The translations under genes were made by a program, and so were the position numbers. Of a stretch of 64,000 nt of DNA, positions 29,850 through 39,552 are shown in pieces (position 1 is the stretch's first letter; the number at the start of each line of letters is the position of its first letter). This DNA is from Heliopora coerulea (lineage: Eukaryota; Cnidaria; Anthozoa; Scleralcyonacea; Helioporidae): NCBI GenBank assembly GCA_030142905.1, contig JASJOG010000111.1:504001-568000 (forward strand). The letters run 5' to 3'. The notes beneath the pieces are model-generated. The model ran no database searches. It saw only the letters and a program-made list of their open reading frames with translations, and had not been told where the DNA came from.

Positions 29850-32330
29850 CCTTCTTTGTTTATGCAACTGTTAATGTTTACATATGGCGATACTTCACAC
29901 AATCTGCTGGGCATTATTATTCATATTAAAGTTACGGTTTCCGCCTGGACAATCACTCGTAGATATATATATCCATGGATTCCAGTCACTCAAGAAGGTC
30001 ATGTGCAAGCTCAGGGACTGGTATTTGTTGATCAAACCTTAGGGTACTTAGGTCCGTATTGAAAAATTGGTTTGGTCTGGGTTTTTTTCCATTTTATGGA
30101 TCTCTCAGACATTGTTTACATCATTTGAACACTGAAGCCAGTAAATGATTTAAGACTGCCAAACGAAATGGCTCTCTTGGTGCTTGCAGCTGGTTTCACT
30201 TTTGGAGGTCATCTTAGTATCTGGACAATTTATGAGATGAACAGCATTTCCCAACTGTTCATTTGTTCCAGCAACACTTTGTCTTGGTTCTTCCTGATAA
30301 ATATGAACAAAAGATGTATGGGAACTTGCATGCTGTCGGACATTTGCTGAGCGACTAAGTGTAAATGACATTCTTTGCTGAAGTTGAATAGATGCTGATT
30401 TGTATAAATCTTGAGACTTTTCACATTCTGGTAACCACTTACCTGAAATACACAATCACAGGTAAGTCTGCATCGAGTAGCTTTGAAATACAAGTTCTGC
30501 AAACAGAATTGTTTTGGACACCTTTCAAAAGTGGCTTCCCAACTTCATTCTTCCCCAAGAGAGACTTTTTGTACCAAATATTATCACTGACTGGTAACCA
30601 TCTTCCAGTTATAGTAAGGACAATTTTTCTGACAAGTTGGAAAATTATCTATGTTACTTGGATTCTCGAGTGATATTTTGTTACATTTTTATTCTCAGCA
30701 TCCTTCTCACTGTCTGACGTTTCTTGCCTCTATCAATCTAATGAAAACTCTAAAAACAAAATGCTCATGCAACCACACCCACATATGCTTGGGTGTGTCA
30801 CACAAAAGTGTTTCAATATTTACATGCTCCACAGAATTTGTTACAGTGTCCAAATCTTATGTTTTTCTTATACTGAGTACCCTCTTCCAGTTATAGTATG
30901 TAGGATTTGTCTTTTTGACAGTTTTGAAAAATTATCAACATTACTTGGATTCTCGAGAGATTTATTGGAAAGGAGGGCAAGGGGTTGTTGCGTGCACGTA
31001 ATTCTTAGTTCATTATTTGATTTAGGAAGTGAAAATCTGCAATCACCAAACACTCACCCACCCTTCCAATATATCTTTCAAGAATCCAAGTATGATTGAT
31101 AATTTTTCAAAATTGTCAAAAAGATAAACCGTCCTTACTGTAACTGGAAGAGAGAATGCAATAAAGAAAACACAACAGTTTGGATACAAATATTAACAAC
31201 CCAAACTGGAAATGATTTTATATTTAAAATTCTGATTCTGTTTTATTAAAGCAAAATGTTTGATGAGAAATAACCTTTAACGGTTTAATAAATGATAAGA
31301 GATCCATTCTGACAATTCTACTGCTAAACAATGGATGTTCGTATCAAGAACCTGTATACTTGTGGATCTTGAGGTATTTTGAGTTGTTGTCCAATCAAAC
31401 TTTTCACTCAGTTTGCTTTAAAGAAAGATTTCTTATTAGATAGCTAGGCTTTCTGTCTTAAAAAACTGGTAAATTCTACATTATCTCAACTTTAGTTACA
31501 AATGTCTATTAGAAGTGTTATGATGAAGATTTATGCTAACTATTCATCCAGAGGTACAAGATTTTGGTGACAAAAATAAACTGACAAAATAAACAAATAA
31601 AACATAAATGAGTTCTGCATATTTATTGCTGACCAAAAATCGGAAAATACAAAACATACAACAAAATACAACAAGCGAACCTTGTGCAAATTTTGTCAAA
31701 AGAAAAAGAAGATAGAAGTAAGAGACATACTTTAACTGAACGTCATTTGAAAGAAGGACAAGAGTTGCTGCTAGAGTAAGGTTTAAAATATGCATACCGA
31801 CTGTCAACTTTGAACGAGTTGAAATGGCATTACACTTGGCTTTCTTTCACCAACATGGCAGAATGAAGGCTTCGAAATCAACGTTTGAGCACTTTCTACC
31901 AACATCTAACATAACCACATTAAAGCTGTCAAGCTGTCCACAAAGATTATATGGTTGTATGATGTGATAATAAGCAATAATAGATATAAAAAGAAAAATC
32001 GCTGCAAAGCGACTAAATCGCCACCTTACTAAATCCATTCAATGCTTGTGACACTTGGGACGTTGGGACTGTTAATATAACAAATCAATTTTTAATTCTG
32101 AACTCGACAGCTGCTGTGTACACCAGAGACCAAAGGTCGAGGGTTTATCCAGCAGCTTGAGAACTCTCCCAACTTCTCTGAGATAATGACAACATAAAGT
32201 TGCTCTGTTGTTACTATTGCTGCTTTGTCAGTAGGGAAGCAGGCAAGTCCAATCTCCACCATCTCCAAAGGTCAAATATTCAAACACTTCATAGACATTC
32301 TAGCTTGACATTTTGCTTTGCTTAACCTCC
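29850..32330. other. Stretch with little recognisable content
   Basis: I see no gene, RNA or terminal repeat of a known family here apart from the repeated block at 30.59-31.15 kb. Frames of 60-110 codons on both strands show no protein-like patterns. Confidence 0.4.
30590..31150. repeat. Three copies of an ~80-bp unit, two direct and one inverted
   Basis: TTCCAGTTATAGTA...GACA...AAAATTATC...TTACTTGGATTCTCGAG occurs at ~30,603 and ~30,890 in plus orientation. The reverse complement (AGAATCCAAGTATGATTGAT ... CTTACTGTAACTGGAAGAGA) lies at ~31,080-31,152. The last two form a fold-back of about 260 bp. Possibly a non-autonomous element. Confidence 0.65.
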
Positions 32331-32434
32331 GGTTATTATAGGTTGATTAAAGTGTTTATAGTTGCAGATTTACCTATACATGTTTTTTTTACAATATGTT
32401 TAGGTTTGCCAAAATTTATGCGATTTGCTGTATC
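32330..32434 (-). repeat. Truncated MITE end related to the 33.4-38.2 kb transposon
   Basis: On the reverse strand it starts CAGCAAATCGCATAAATTTT next to a TA microsatellite, like the terminal repeats of the larger element. The internal part (TGTTTATAGTTGCAGATTTA, CCTATACATG) matches 32,845-32,930. Confidence 0.6.
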
Positions 32435-32451
32435 TACATATATATATAACT

Positions 32452-32550
32452 GCCAAGATAAAACTTTTAAAAACCTTTATTTCATTCTTGACAAAGGGGC
32501 AGCACCCCGAAACATTGAAATAAAGGTTTTTAAAAGTTTTATCTTGGCAG
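32452..32550. repeat. Long hairpin with GGGGCAGCACCCC in its loop
   Basis: TGCCAAGATAAAACTTTTAA plus AAACCTTTATTTCA is followed, after a ~33-base loop, by its near-exact reverse complement ending TTTTATCTTGGCA. The loop contains a small stem GGGG/CCCC followed by GAAAC. Confidence 0.85.
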
Positions 32551-32586
32551 TTATAAATGGTTTTAAAACTTTAGACAAGGAGGTTT

Positions 32587-32697
32587 GTGATAAGTTATAT
32601 ATATATATATATATATATATCTATATACCTATATCTATCTATATACCTATATCTATCTATATATCTATATCTATCTATATACCTATATATAGATATA
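32587..32697. repeat. (TA)n / (TATC)n microsatellite
   Basis: A pure TA run grading into ATCTATCT and ATATACCT units. It is the landing site for the MITE that starts at 32,698. Confidence 0.9.
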
Positions 32698-32935
32698 CAG
32701 CAAATTGCAAAAATTATGGCACAAAACATATCAACATATAAACATATCAAGACCATTGTATCTTCATTTTATTCTCACTTGGACGGTCAGTGAGGGTATG
32801 TTATGTGTTTTTTGGTACATTTGTTGCCCAGTCTAATGTATTAAAGTTGATTAAAGTATTCATAGTAACAGATTTCCCTATACATGCTGTTTTTTTATAA
32901 GTTCATGTTTACCAAAATTTATGCAACCTGTTGTG
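32698..32935. mobile_element. ~240-bp MITE with TIRs of the 33.4-38.2 kb transposon
   Basis: The left end CAGCAAATTGCAAAAATTAT and the right end (reverse strand, AGGTTGCATAAATTTTGG) match the terminal repeats of the large element and lie between TA runs. It has no gene, so it is probably mobilised in trans by that transposase family. Confidence 0.65.
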
Positions 32936-32959
32936 TATATATATATATAGATAGATAGA

Positions 32960-33091
32960 TATATGATGAAAAGTTTGTTCTCAAGCTTTATCTCAGAAAA
33001 TTTCTGAGCTACCCAACAGGAATCAAACCCGTGTCTCCTGATTGCTGGTACGGTTGTTTTACCACTAGACTATAGGGTCTCAGACGGCAAG
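32960..33091 (-). mobile_element. tRNA-derived SINE, copy 1
   Basis: The reverse strand at 33,080-33,011 reads a tRNA-like head: A-box-like TAGTCTAGTGG and B-box GGTTTGATTCC with an arm between. The body continues into CAGAAATTTTCTGAGATAAA and GCTTGAGAACAAA. A second partial copy follows at 33,230. Confidence 0.6.
33011..33080 (-). tRNA. tRNA-like head of SINE copy 1 (not a functional tRNA)
   Basis: A- and B-box spacing fits a tRNA gene, but no good acceptor stem pairs and the anticodon arm is unclear. It is better read as an internal RNA polymerase III promoter of a SINE. Confidence 0.4.
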
Positions 33092-33229
33092 CATGATGTT
33101 AATTAGAGACCTGGTTTGTAATATTGGTATGCCTCTTTCGTACTTGAAAGCTGAACATACCTGTATGATGATATTGTGTGTATGAGTAAATTTCATCTTA
33201 CTGAGTGTAGATGTTTGTAAGCTTGGATA

Positions 33230-33333
33230 TATTTATGAAATATTTGTTCTCAAGCTTTATCTCAGAAAATTTCTGAACTCCTCAATGGGAATCAAACCCG
33301 TGTCTTCTGATTGCCGGTACGGTTGTTTTAGAC
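33230..33333 (-). mobile_element. tRNA-derived SINE, copy 2 (5'-truncated)
   Basis: It repeats the body and B-box half of copy 1 (AATCAAACCCGTGTCT on the plus strand, GGTACGGTTGTTTTA) and is cut by a TA microsatellite where the A-box half should be. Confidence 0.6.
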
Positions 33334-33408
33334 ATATATATATATATATAGATATATAGATAGATATAAATATATAGATATAGATATATATAGATATAGA
33401 TATATATA
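33334..33408. repeat. (TA)n/(TAGA)n microsatellite
   Basis: Directly precedes the left terminal repeat of the 4.8-kb transposon and supplies its TA target. Confidence 0.9.
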
Positions 33409-33522
33409 CAGCAAGTTGCAAAAATTATGGCGAACGGTATATCAAAATATAAACATATCGAGTGCATTGTGGGACTGGTTATTCAAAAGCAATTTGAATA
33501 ATTTGGTTGGCACGAGACAACA

Positions 33523-36195
33523 TGGCTACATTTGACATGCACCTCAGGGTTTTGGATAAGACAAGCAAAGCCAAGTTCTCACATTTTCAAATCAACAATG
33601 TCCCACAATTTACCCTTTCGGAAGAGTTCAAGCTGTTTTTACTGGAAAACCATCAGCATATTATTGCACCAGCAAGAACGACCAATTTTAAATTTGGATA
33701 TTTTGTGGAAGGTCGTGGCAACCAAAAGTTTGATATCGTGGATGAGCAAACGCTGAAGCAAGCCTATCAAGAGTACAGTATATTCTAGAGAGTAAGTTTT
33801 TGGGTTGACCCACATACTCCACAGAGTTCAGAAATGACGTGGAAGGCAAAGCGAATAAAAGGTAAGGTCTTCACCTCTGCTATAAATTGCCGTTTTAGTT
33901 TGGGTTAGTTTTAAATGAAACTAGCTATTGTTCAGCACTTAAATGTTGTTTCGAAACAACACAGAAGCAGAAAACATCGCGTAGATTGTTCCAATAAGAT
34001 CATTACCTAGATAATTCCTAACCAGTGAGAAATTAAGCATGTGTTTTGATGTGCATGTATTTTTCCCCCATATGACTTACAACGGGTTTGGGTATAGTTA
34101 TTAAAATCGTTCATTGGGACTTAGAATGCAAGTCTTTGGTAAAAAATTTTTCCTTAAGTTTTACCGAAATTACTTATACAAGCTTTTTCTTCTGCAGTGA
34201 CTTGGCAAATTAAAGTGCAGTTTATGTTAAGTGGAATGCCCTGTAATTTTACAATCCTCTTATGAATTCTTACTCATCTGATGATTGCATGTAAGACAAG
34301 TAATTAACGTTACGGGTACGTGTAAGTAAAACTAATTTATCCATTCTATCTTACTAGCCGATTTTGTGTGGTACCAGGAAAACAGTGTTCGACAGAGTAT
34401 TGTTTATCACAAATTTGTTGGGTAGGCGAGTTTTTGAAAGGTCCTTTTATGATTCTGGGTTTACTACATTAATGAAGAGGATGAATTCCTTTGGCTTTGT
34501 CCTTTAAATTGCTGCAAAACACTTTAAATGGAATTTAGTACGCTTTATTCAGACAAATTCTAAACAACAATGAAATGCTGTTTTTAGTCAAGACGTGTGT
34601 TCTGCATGCCTTTCCTAGCGGTTTTTGACCATGAAAGTATTTTTGAGTTTTAATCTGAGTTTCTTTTACAGCTGCACCATACAATGTCTAGCTGAAGGCA
34701 AGTGAACTACGATTAATTAATCTCAATAGCATTTCACTCTTGCTTAATTTAAATGCCAAACTTTTCATGTGCTCAAGTTGCTGATGATATTATTTCGGCT
34801 GACTAGTGCAATAAAAATCCTTCTATAACCTTAAAAGATACTTTAAATTAACTTTGTAGCTTTCTGCAAGCCAAACTAAGCAGATTGTGTGTTTTCAGTT
34901 CCATCTTGAATATGTTTCACGGGCATAGTGAAATGAGTCATTCTGCCTCATATTTACACTTTCTAATTCAAGGTAGCAGGTTCGGATACTGAGCAGTTAG
35001 GCAGTATTGCATGATCAACTGCTTATTTTTGACGTTAATTCTACATTGCATTTGTGCAATAAAGGATCAGACACGTAGCTGGCTTGATAATTGGGGGGGC
35101 CCTTATTCCTATATTTGTGTTCACAGACTGTAAAAGCAATCGATTTCAAAGGATATGAATAAGGGCCCCCCTAATTATCAAGCTGGCTACGCATCTGTAA
35201 AGGATAACTTCACACTGACTGTATTTTCCATTATTATAGCTCCAGTAAGACCAAGAGCTGACACCTCTTGTAGTTCAGACTCCGATGATGAGCAGAGCCC
35301 GTCCAAAAAAAGGAATAAAAGGGAAGCAGATACCGACAGAAACTTCAAGAAACTAAAAGAAAAATTTTCAAGTCAATGGCCAGATTACAAGCTTAGATCG
35401 TGGGCGACAATGGTGGTGTGTATAAATAATTCATATATAAATGTGGCCAGTGGCACAGGTTATGAAGGAAATCGGGCTCCTTTTCCCTAACTATTTTTCA
35501 GAAACATATTTCCTTTGACTCACTGAGAAACAAAAACAAAATTATTAGGGAAAGATTAGTATGCATTGCATCAATGTTAGAAAGGGGACAGGTTCTGTAC
35601 TGCATGTAAACTGTGAACTTGGTTGGGTCACAGAAAGCAGTACTGATTATAGGTAGCATAGCAGAATTAATCTAAAAAAGTTCTCAAGGGAAGTATTGGA
35701 AGACACATTTTCTTTGAGAGGCCTTCCTGATGTCCCCCGTGCATTTACTTGTACTTTTTCAGATTTTTATTTTGTTCAGCTTGACGGCACTCTAAATTTA
35801 AAATACGACTGATTTGCTTCTCCTAGGCTATGGGTACACATCAATCTCTTGAGGAGCCACCAAAATAAATGTAGTGAAGCTGACAAAAAGTCCAATGAGC
35901 GGATTCTAGAGTCAGTCTCATTAACAGTGGCGGCAGTTATGACGGTCATGAAAACTGTCGATCAACAAAGAAGTGACCTAGTAAGACAGTGAGAAATTAA
36001 CACAAGTTATTTGCTCTTTGTTGCTGTTCATATTTAAGATGTTAAACTTCTTTTTTTTATTTATTACAGGCCGATCGCAGAGGGTTGCTTCTGAAGCAAC
36101 TCAGGGATGTTAAAGAACTGCTAGACCTTGACGTTCTTACCGAGGAGTACAAAGAACAAAAGATAATTATTTTAGAGCATTTAAAAATTTTGTAA
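33523..36195 (+). pseudogene. Spliced accessory gene of the 4.8-kb transposon
   Basis: Exon 1 (33,523-33,861) starts MATFDMHLRVLDKTSKAKFS, with FKFGYFVEGRGNQKFDIVDE and, after an in-frame TAG at 33,786, SFWVDPHTP: a ubiquitin/PB1-like fold by pattern. A GTAAGG donor joins in frame to exon 2 (35,240-~35,415): SCSSDSDDEQSPSKKRNKRE and WPDYKLRSWATM. Exon 3 (35,827-35,988) reads AMGTHQSLEEPP, then a one-base shift and ESVSLTVAAVMTVMKTVDQQ. Exon 4 (36,070-36,195) reads LKQLRDVKELLDLDVLTEEY to a TAA stop. I have seen similar uncharacterised proteins (WxDPH, LWAxMI, TEEEY motifs) repeatedly in sponge and cnidarian gene sets. Function unknown. Confidence 0.6.
35068..35197. mobile_element. 130-bp hAT-like MITE in intron 1 of the accessory gene
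   Basis: The ends CAGACACGTAGCTGGCTTGA and, on the reverse strand, CAGATGCGTAGCCAGCTTGA run into a shared GGGGGGCCCTTATTC block, so the element folds back on itself. An exact 8-bp duplication TAAAGGAT lies on both sides (35,060-35,067; 35,198-35,205). The perfect duplication suggests a young insertion. Confidence 0.9.
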
Positions 36196-36760
36196 ATCAA
36201 GAAACAAATTTTCTTCAGGTTTTGTATTTACCGTTATTGCATCTGTGTATATTATGTAAACAATAAAGGCGATAGTTTCTGGGGAAGTTGTTTGAACTAT
36301 GATGTTTGAAACTTTCAATTATAATTCAGAAATTCTGTAACTGACATTCTATAAAAGCACTCTGCATGGTTTTGTAGGTTCATCATTATCAGTTTCTAAT
36401 TTACTTTTGATGGCTTAGGTCATGTTAAAGATGTGGCAACTTGCATGAATTGTCAAATCGCAACATTCAGTTCACAGCAGGTAACATGAGGTAATTTTTC
36501 TTTTCAACTTGAAACGCAACGGCCAAGAAAAACTGTCTTATTTAACATCCCTAGCTTGTAGTTAATTCTGCGATGAAAAATTAGGTTAAACAACATAAAT
36601 CAGTCGCACGCGTCAGATGTAGACCTGTCAGGAACATTTTTTTTGGTCAAGAAAAAGTGCCTGGTGTAACATATTTATCAGTGCCTACCAATGAGTTAAA
36701 CGAAAATCGCCTTTAAAAGGATGCCAAATACAAATACATGAATGTCATCAGAAACCTAAA

Positions 36761-38091
36761 TTACACATACTCTCGATGATTAAAATATGCATTGCAATCC
36801 TCAGTAGTAATTTGGTAAAAAGCTTTGTAGATCATCGGCAATTTATCATTTTGTCCAACAACTCTCCATATGATATCATTGGATCTTATCCACCCCTTCA
36901 CTTTACTGAATGCTTCCTCAATTGGGTTAAGATCAGGGCTGTAAGGCAGGAGGTATACAAGTTTGGCACCTGCTTGTTCTATTATTTGTCAAACCTCGGG
37001 GACATGGTGAATTGCTGCATTGTCTGTTAAAAATAATGAACCATTAAACAAATGTGACACGGTGTAGTCAGTTGAATAATTTATCAAGGTCATTATTATT
37101 AAGCAGACTTAATGATGCATGACTTGTCAAATTTCATAAAACTATTTTAGTTAAAACTATGCTCAATTATCCTCACCCATAACTACAACAGAATTTCCAT
37201 TTAGACCATCATACGGAGCCAAAATAGGTACCAACTCTTCATTCAAAAATTGAAGAAATTTTACAGCATCCACACTACCCGAGAATGTTTTCAGACAACG
37301 CAATCCATCCAAAGCAATTGCAGCAACGGCTGAGATCCACATTGAGTGAACAAATAATCTTTTTATGTTAGCTCTTCCCCCTTTGAAACCATATGCATAT
37401 TTTCTGCAGATTCTTTCATCCTATTGTGTACAACATGCAACGATTGATATAGGACTATGGCTGTCAGTTAATTAACCACCAATAAATGTACGGATTTCTA
37501 CTAACTTTGCCACAAACAATTATCACAGGAATATTACAGTTAGGTTGAACAACTTACGAATCCAGTTTTGTCAACGAAGAGAAGCATGTAAGGAGAGTAC
37601 ATACTTATTTCGGCTCTGTAGTGTGCTCGTAAGAATTCATTTCATTGGGCAGCAATCTTACAGAGCTATTTGAAAATAAACCATAAAAAGCAATTTACTG
37701 ACAATTCGGGCAACAACTTCAACTCTGTAGCAATTATTTATTCAGATTTAATGATTTCTTACCATCTTCCGTGTGAACCCAAAATTTTTGAGGTTTCTCA
37801 GTGAAAAGTAGTTCCAGTAGCTTTGTTTATTTCAAACTGTAGCTCTTTTAAAGAAAGTGAGGGATTGCTCAGGACAGCTTCCATCAGTATAAACTGTTCA
37901 TGTATGTGCAATAACAATTGACTAGGTCTCCCAACTCTTTTGCAATTTAACCTTCCCATAGAAGTAAATTTTCTGAGTATCCGATAGACGGTTCTAAGTG
38001 ACACTTGCAGGACTATGGGTATATCTCGGTGGAGATGTCCCAGACCAAACTTAAGCCAAATAACACGTGAGCGAAGATCAACCCTGTACAT
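36761..38091 (-). pseudogene. Spliced DDE transposase (IS630/Tc1-mariner superfamily)
   Basis: The start at 38,091 gives MYRVDLRSRVIWLKFGLGHL and a helix-turn-helix (VSLRTVYRILRKF). A frame change follows near 37,800, and an intron (GTAAGA donor ~37,760). The next block has YSPYMLLFVDKTGF with the first Asp, then a GTAAGT...AATAG intron, then RKYAYGFKGGRANIKRL and NSVVVM. A further intron (GTGAGG to ACAG) rejoins as ...MDNAAIHHVPE with the second Asp; then one TGA stop, and LLPYSPDLNPIEEAFSKVKG with the Glu. Three introns, one frameshift and two stops. Usual first-motif Glu appears as Lys (VDKTG). Confidence 0.8.
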
Positions 38092-38222
38092 GTTTTTTCA
38101 ACAAAATGAACAGAGATGGTAGAAAAGTATGCAAATTGCTTCCTTACAAGAATCGATACCACAATGCACCTGATATGTTTATATACCAATATGTTGTTTG
38201 CCATAATTTTTGCAACTTGCTG

Positions 38223-38490
38223 TAGATATAGATATTTATAGATATAGATAGATATATATATAGATATATATATATTATATATATTTATAGATATAGATAG
38301 ATAGATATAGATAGATAGATATAGATAGATAGATATAGATAGATAGATATAGATAGATAGATATAGATAGATAGATATAGATAGATAGATATAGATAGAT
38401 AGATAGATATAGATAGATAGATATAGATAGATAGATATAGATAGATAGATATAGATAGATAGATATAGATAGATAGATATAGATATATAC
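38223..38490. repeat. Tandem array of a 14-bp unit, TATAGATAGATAGA
   Basis: About 15 units of TATAGATAGATAGA (one with an extra GATA) in a very regular run, bordered by plain TA repeats next to the 4.8-kb transposon. Confidence 0.9.
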
Positions 38491-39552
38491 AGACATAGAT
38501 TTTTTCTCCCTAGTCATCACACATGTAAAAGGACTTCATGCTCAGATTAGTACCCTTGCACCACACTTTACATGGAGGGCAAGGGGAATGTGATAATGTT
38601 TATGATGCGAGGTGTTTTATTTTACAAATGAATGGTATAGTGATGTATACAGTATAGGTCCATCTTGTGAAGATTCATTATCATGACCAGAAGCAAGAGT
38701 GCCTATGAAACGAAATTTTCGGATTTGATTTTTTTAGCTATTCTTTCACTTCTCAATATGCTAAATCTGGTGGTGTAATTTGTTTTAGCCTTGCAACATG
38801 AGAAAGTGCTCTATTTTTGGCCAAACATGCTAATTTTGTACCAAAAGTTTCCATTCAAGCTGTACAGTCAACAATGTCCTGTGAGGTCACACATCGTAGT
38901 TAGTGTGACAACAATCATGGCCAAAAGAACAAATCAACAGGCATCACTGGAAACCCCAAAAGGATAAAAGACTTATCTCAGCAAATATTGTAAGGTAGGT
39001 GGGCCTAATAATGTAAGTTGCAACAATAATTCTTCAACTCCAGGAATATCGATGCATGAAAAAGTGGTTATTCACTGTTTAAATCCTGGCTACAGTTTGT
39101 GCCAAGACATCAACACAACTGGCAACCTTTGCCATATTCCTGTCTTTGCTCCATACGTTTTGAAGGTTCTTGCGTTCATGAAAGGTTTGATATTAACCTG
39201 CCAAGCACAAATGCAGTAACAATGAAGAGACTGGTTGACAGAAGTTCAGCTGTCCCAACAAATGAGATAGTTTTTCCACAGCAAATTCCAAACACCCTCT
39301 CACCAAGAGAGTGCAGAGAGGTATATGAATAATGTATTATATTCTTTGGCACATTAATAACGTGAATTTTTTATGTGTTGTCATGTTTTGCTTCATTATA
39401 ATAGTTAGCATAATTCACTAGCTGATCTAACTTAATAATGTGATTTGTATTGTGAAAAATCTATTATTTTGCCTCAATTTAATATGGACTCTTCATGTTG
39501 CTCTAAGCAACACACCTGTTGTGGAGGCAAAACAATATGTAACTGAACCAGG

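Larger units (their letters stand above)
26393..29850. mobile_element. Penelope-like element with head-to-head inverted 3' copy
   Basis: A minus-strand copy (28,83x down to ~26,393) carries the long ORF. At ~28,840 it abuts an inverted plus-strand piece (28,840-29,796) that matches the 3' ~955 bp of the first copy at about 98 percent identity by eye. The two 3' ends therefore form very long inverted arms. The plus piece continues past the match into a hammerhead-like motif (29,788-29,815) and TCAATAAATATG. Partial, tandem and inverted copies and hammerheads near the ends are typical of Penelope-like elements. Confidence 0.8.
33409..38222. mobile_element. Two-gene IS630/Tc1-mariner-superfamily transposon, 4.8 kb
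   Basis: The left end is CAGCAAGTTGCAAAAATTAT plus GGC. The reverse strand of the right end has the same 23 bases, and similarity continues to about 67 bp (TATAAACATATC...GTGCATTGTGG). TA flanks both ends inside microsatellites. It carries a spliced DDE transposase on the minus strand (36.76-38.09 kb) and a convergent spliced accessory gene on the plus strand (33.52-36.20 kb). Two genes are unusual for this superfamily. Both genes have one or more inactivating changes, but the introns still read cleanly. Confidence 0.8.

Noticed and set aside
31544..32038. Hydrophobic minus-strand frames as membrane-protein genes
   Set aside because: T-rich codons in AT-rich DNA produce such frames by chance; no family pattern, no introns or repeats around them.
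32487..32513. CTTGACA-stem-GAAAC as a hammerhead
   Set aside because: The first core block does not fit CUGANGA; kept only as a structured hairpin loop.
33523..36195. Host single-copy gene
   Set aside because: It lies wholly between the inverted repeats of a transposon and contains stop and frameshift, so it is treated as transposon cargo.
38223..38490. CRISPR-like array
   Set aside because: Simple tandem repeat without unique spacers, in a eukaryotic context.
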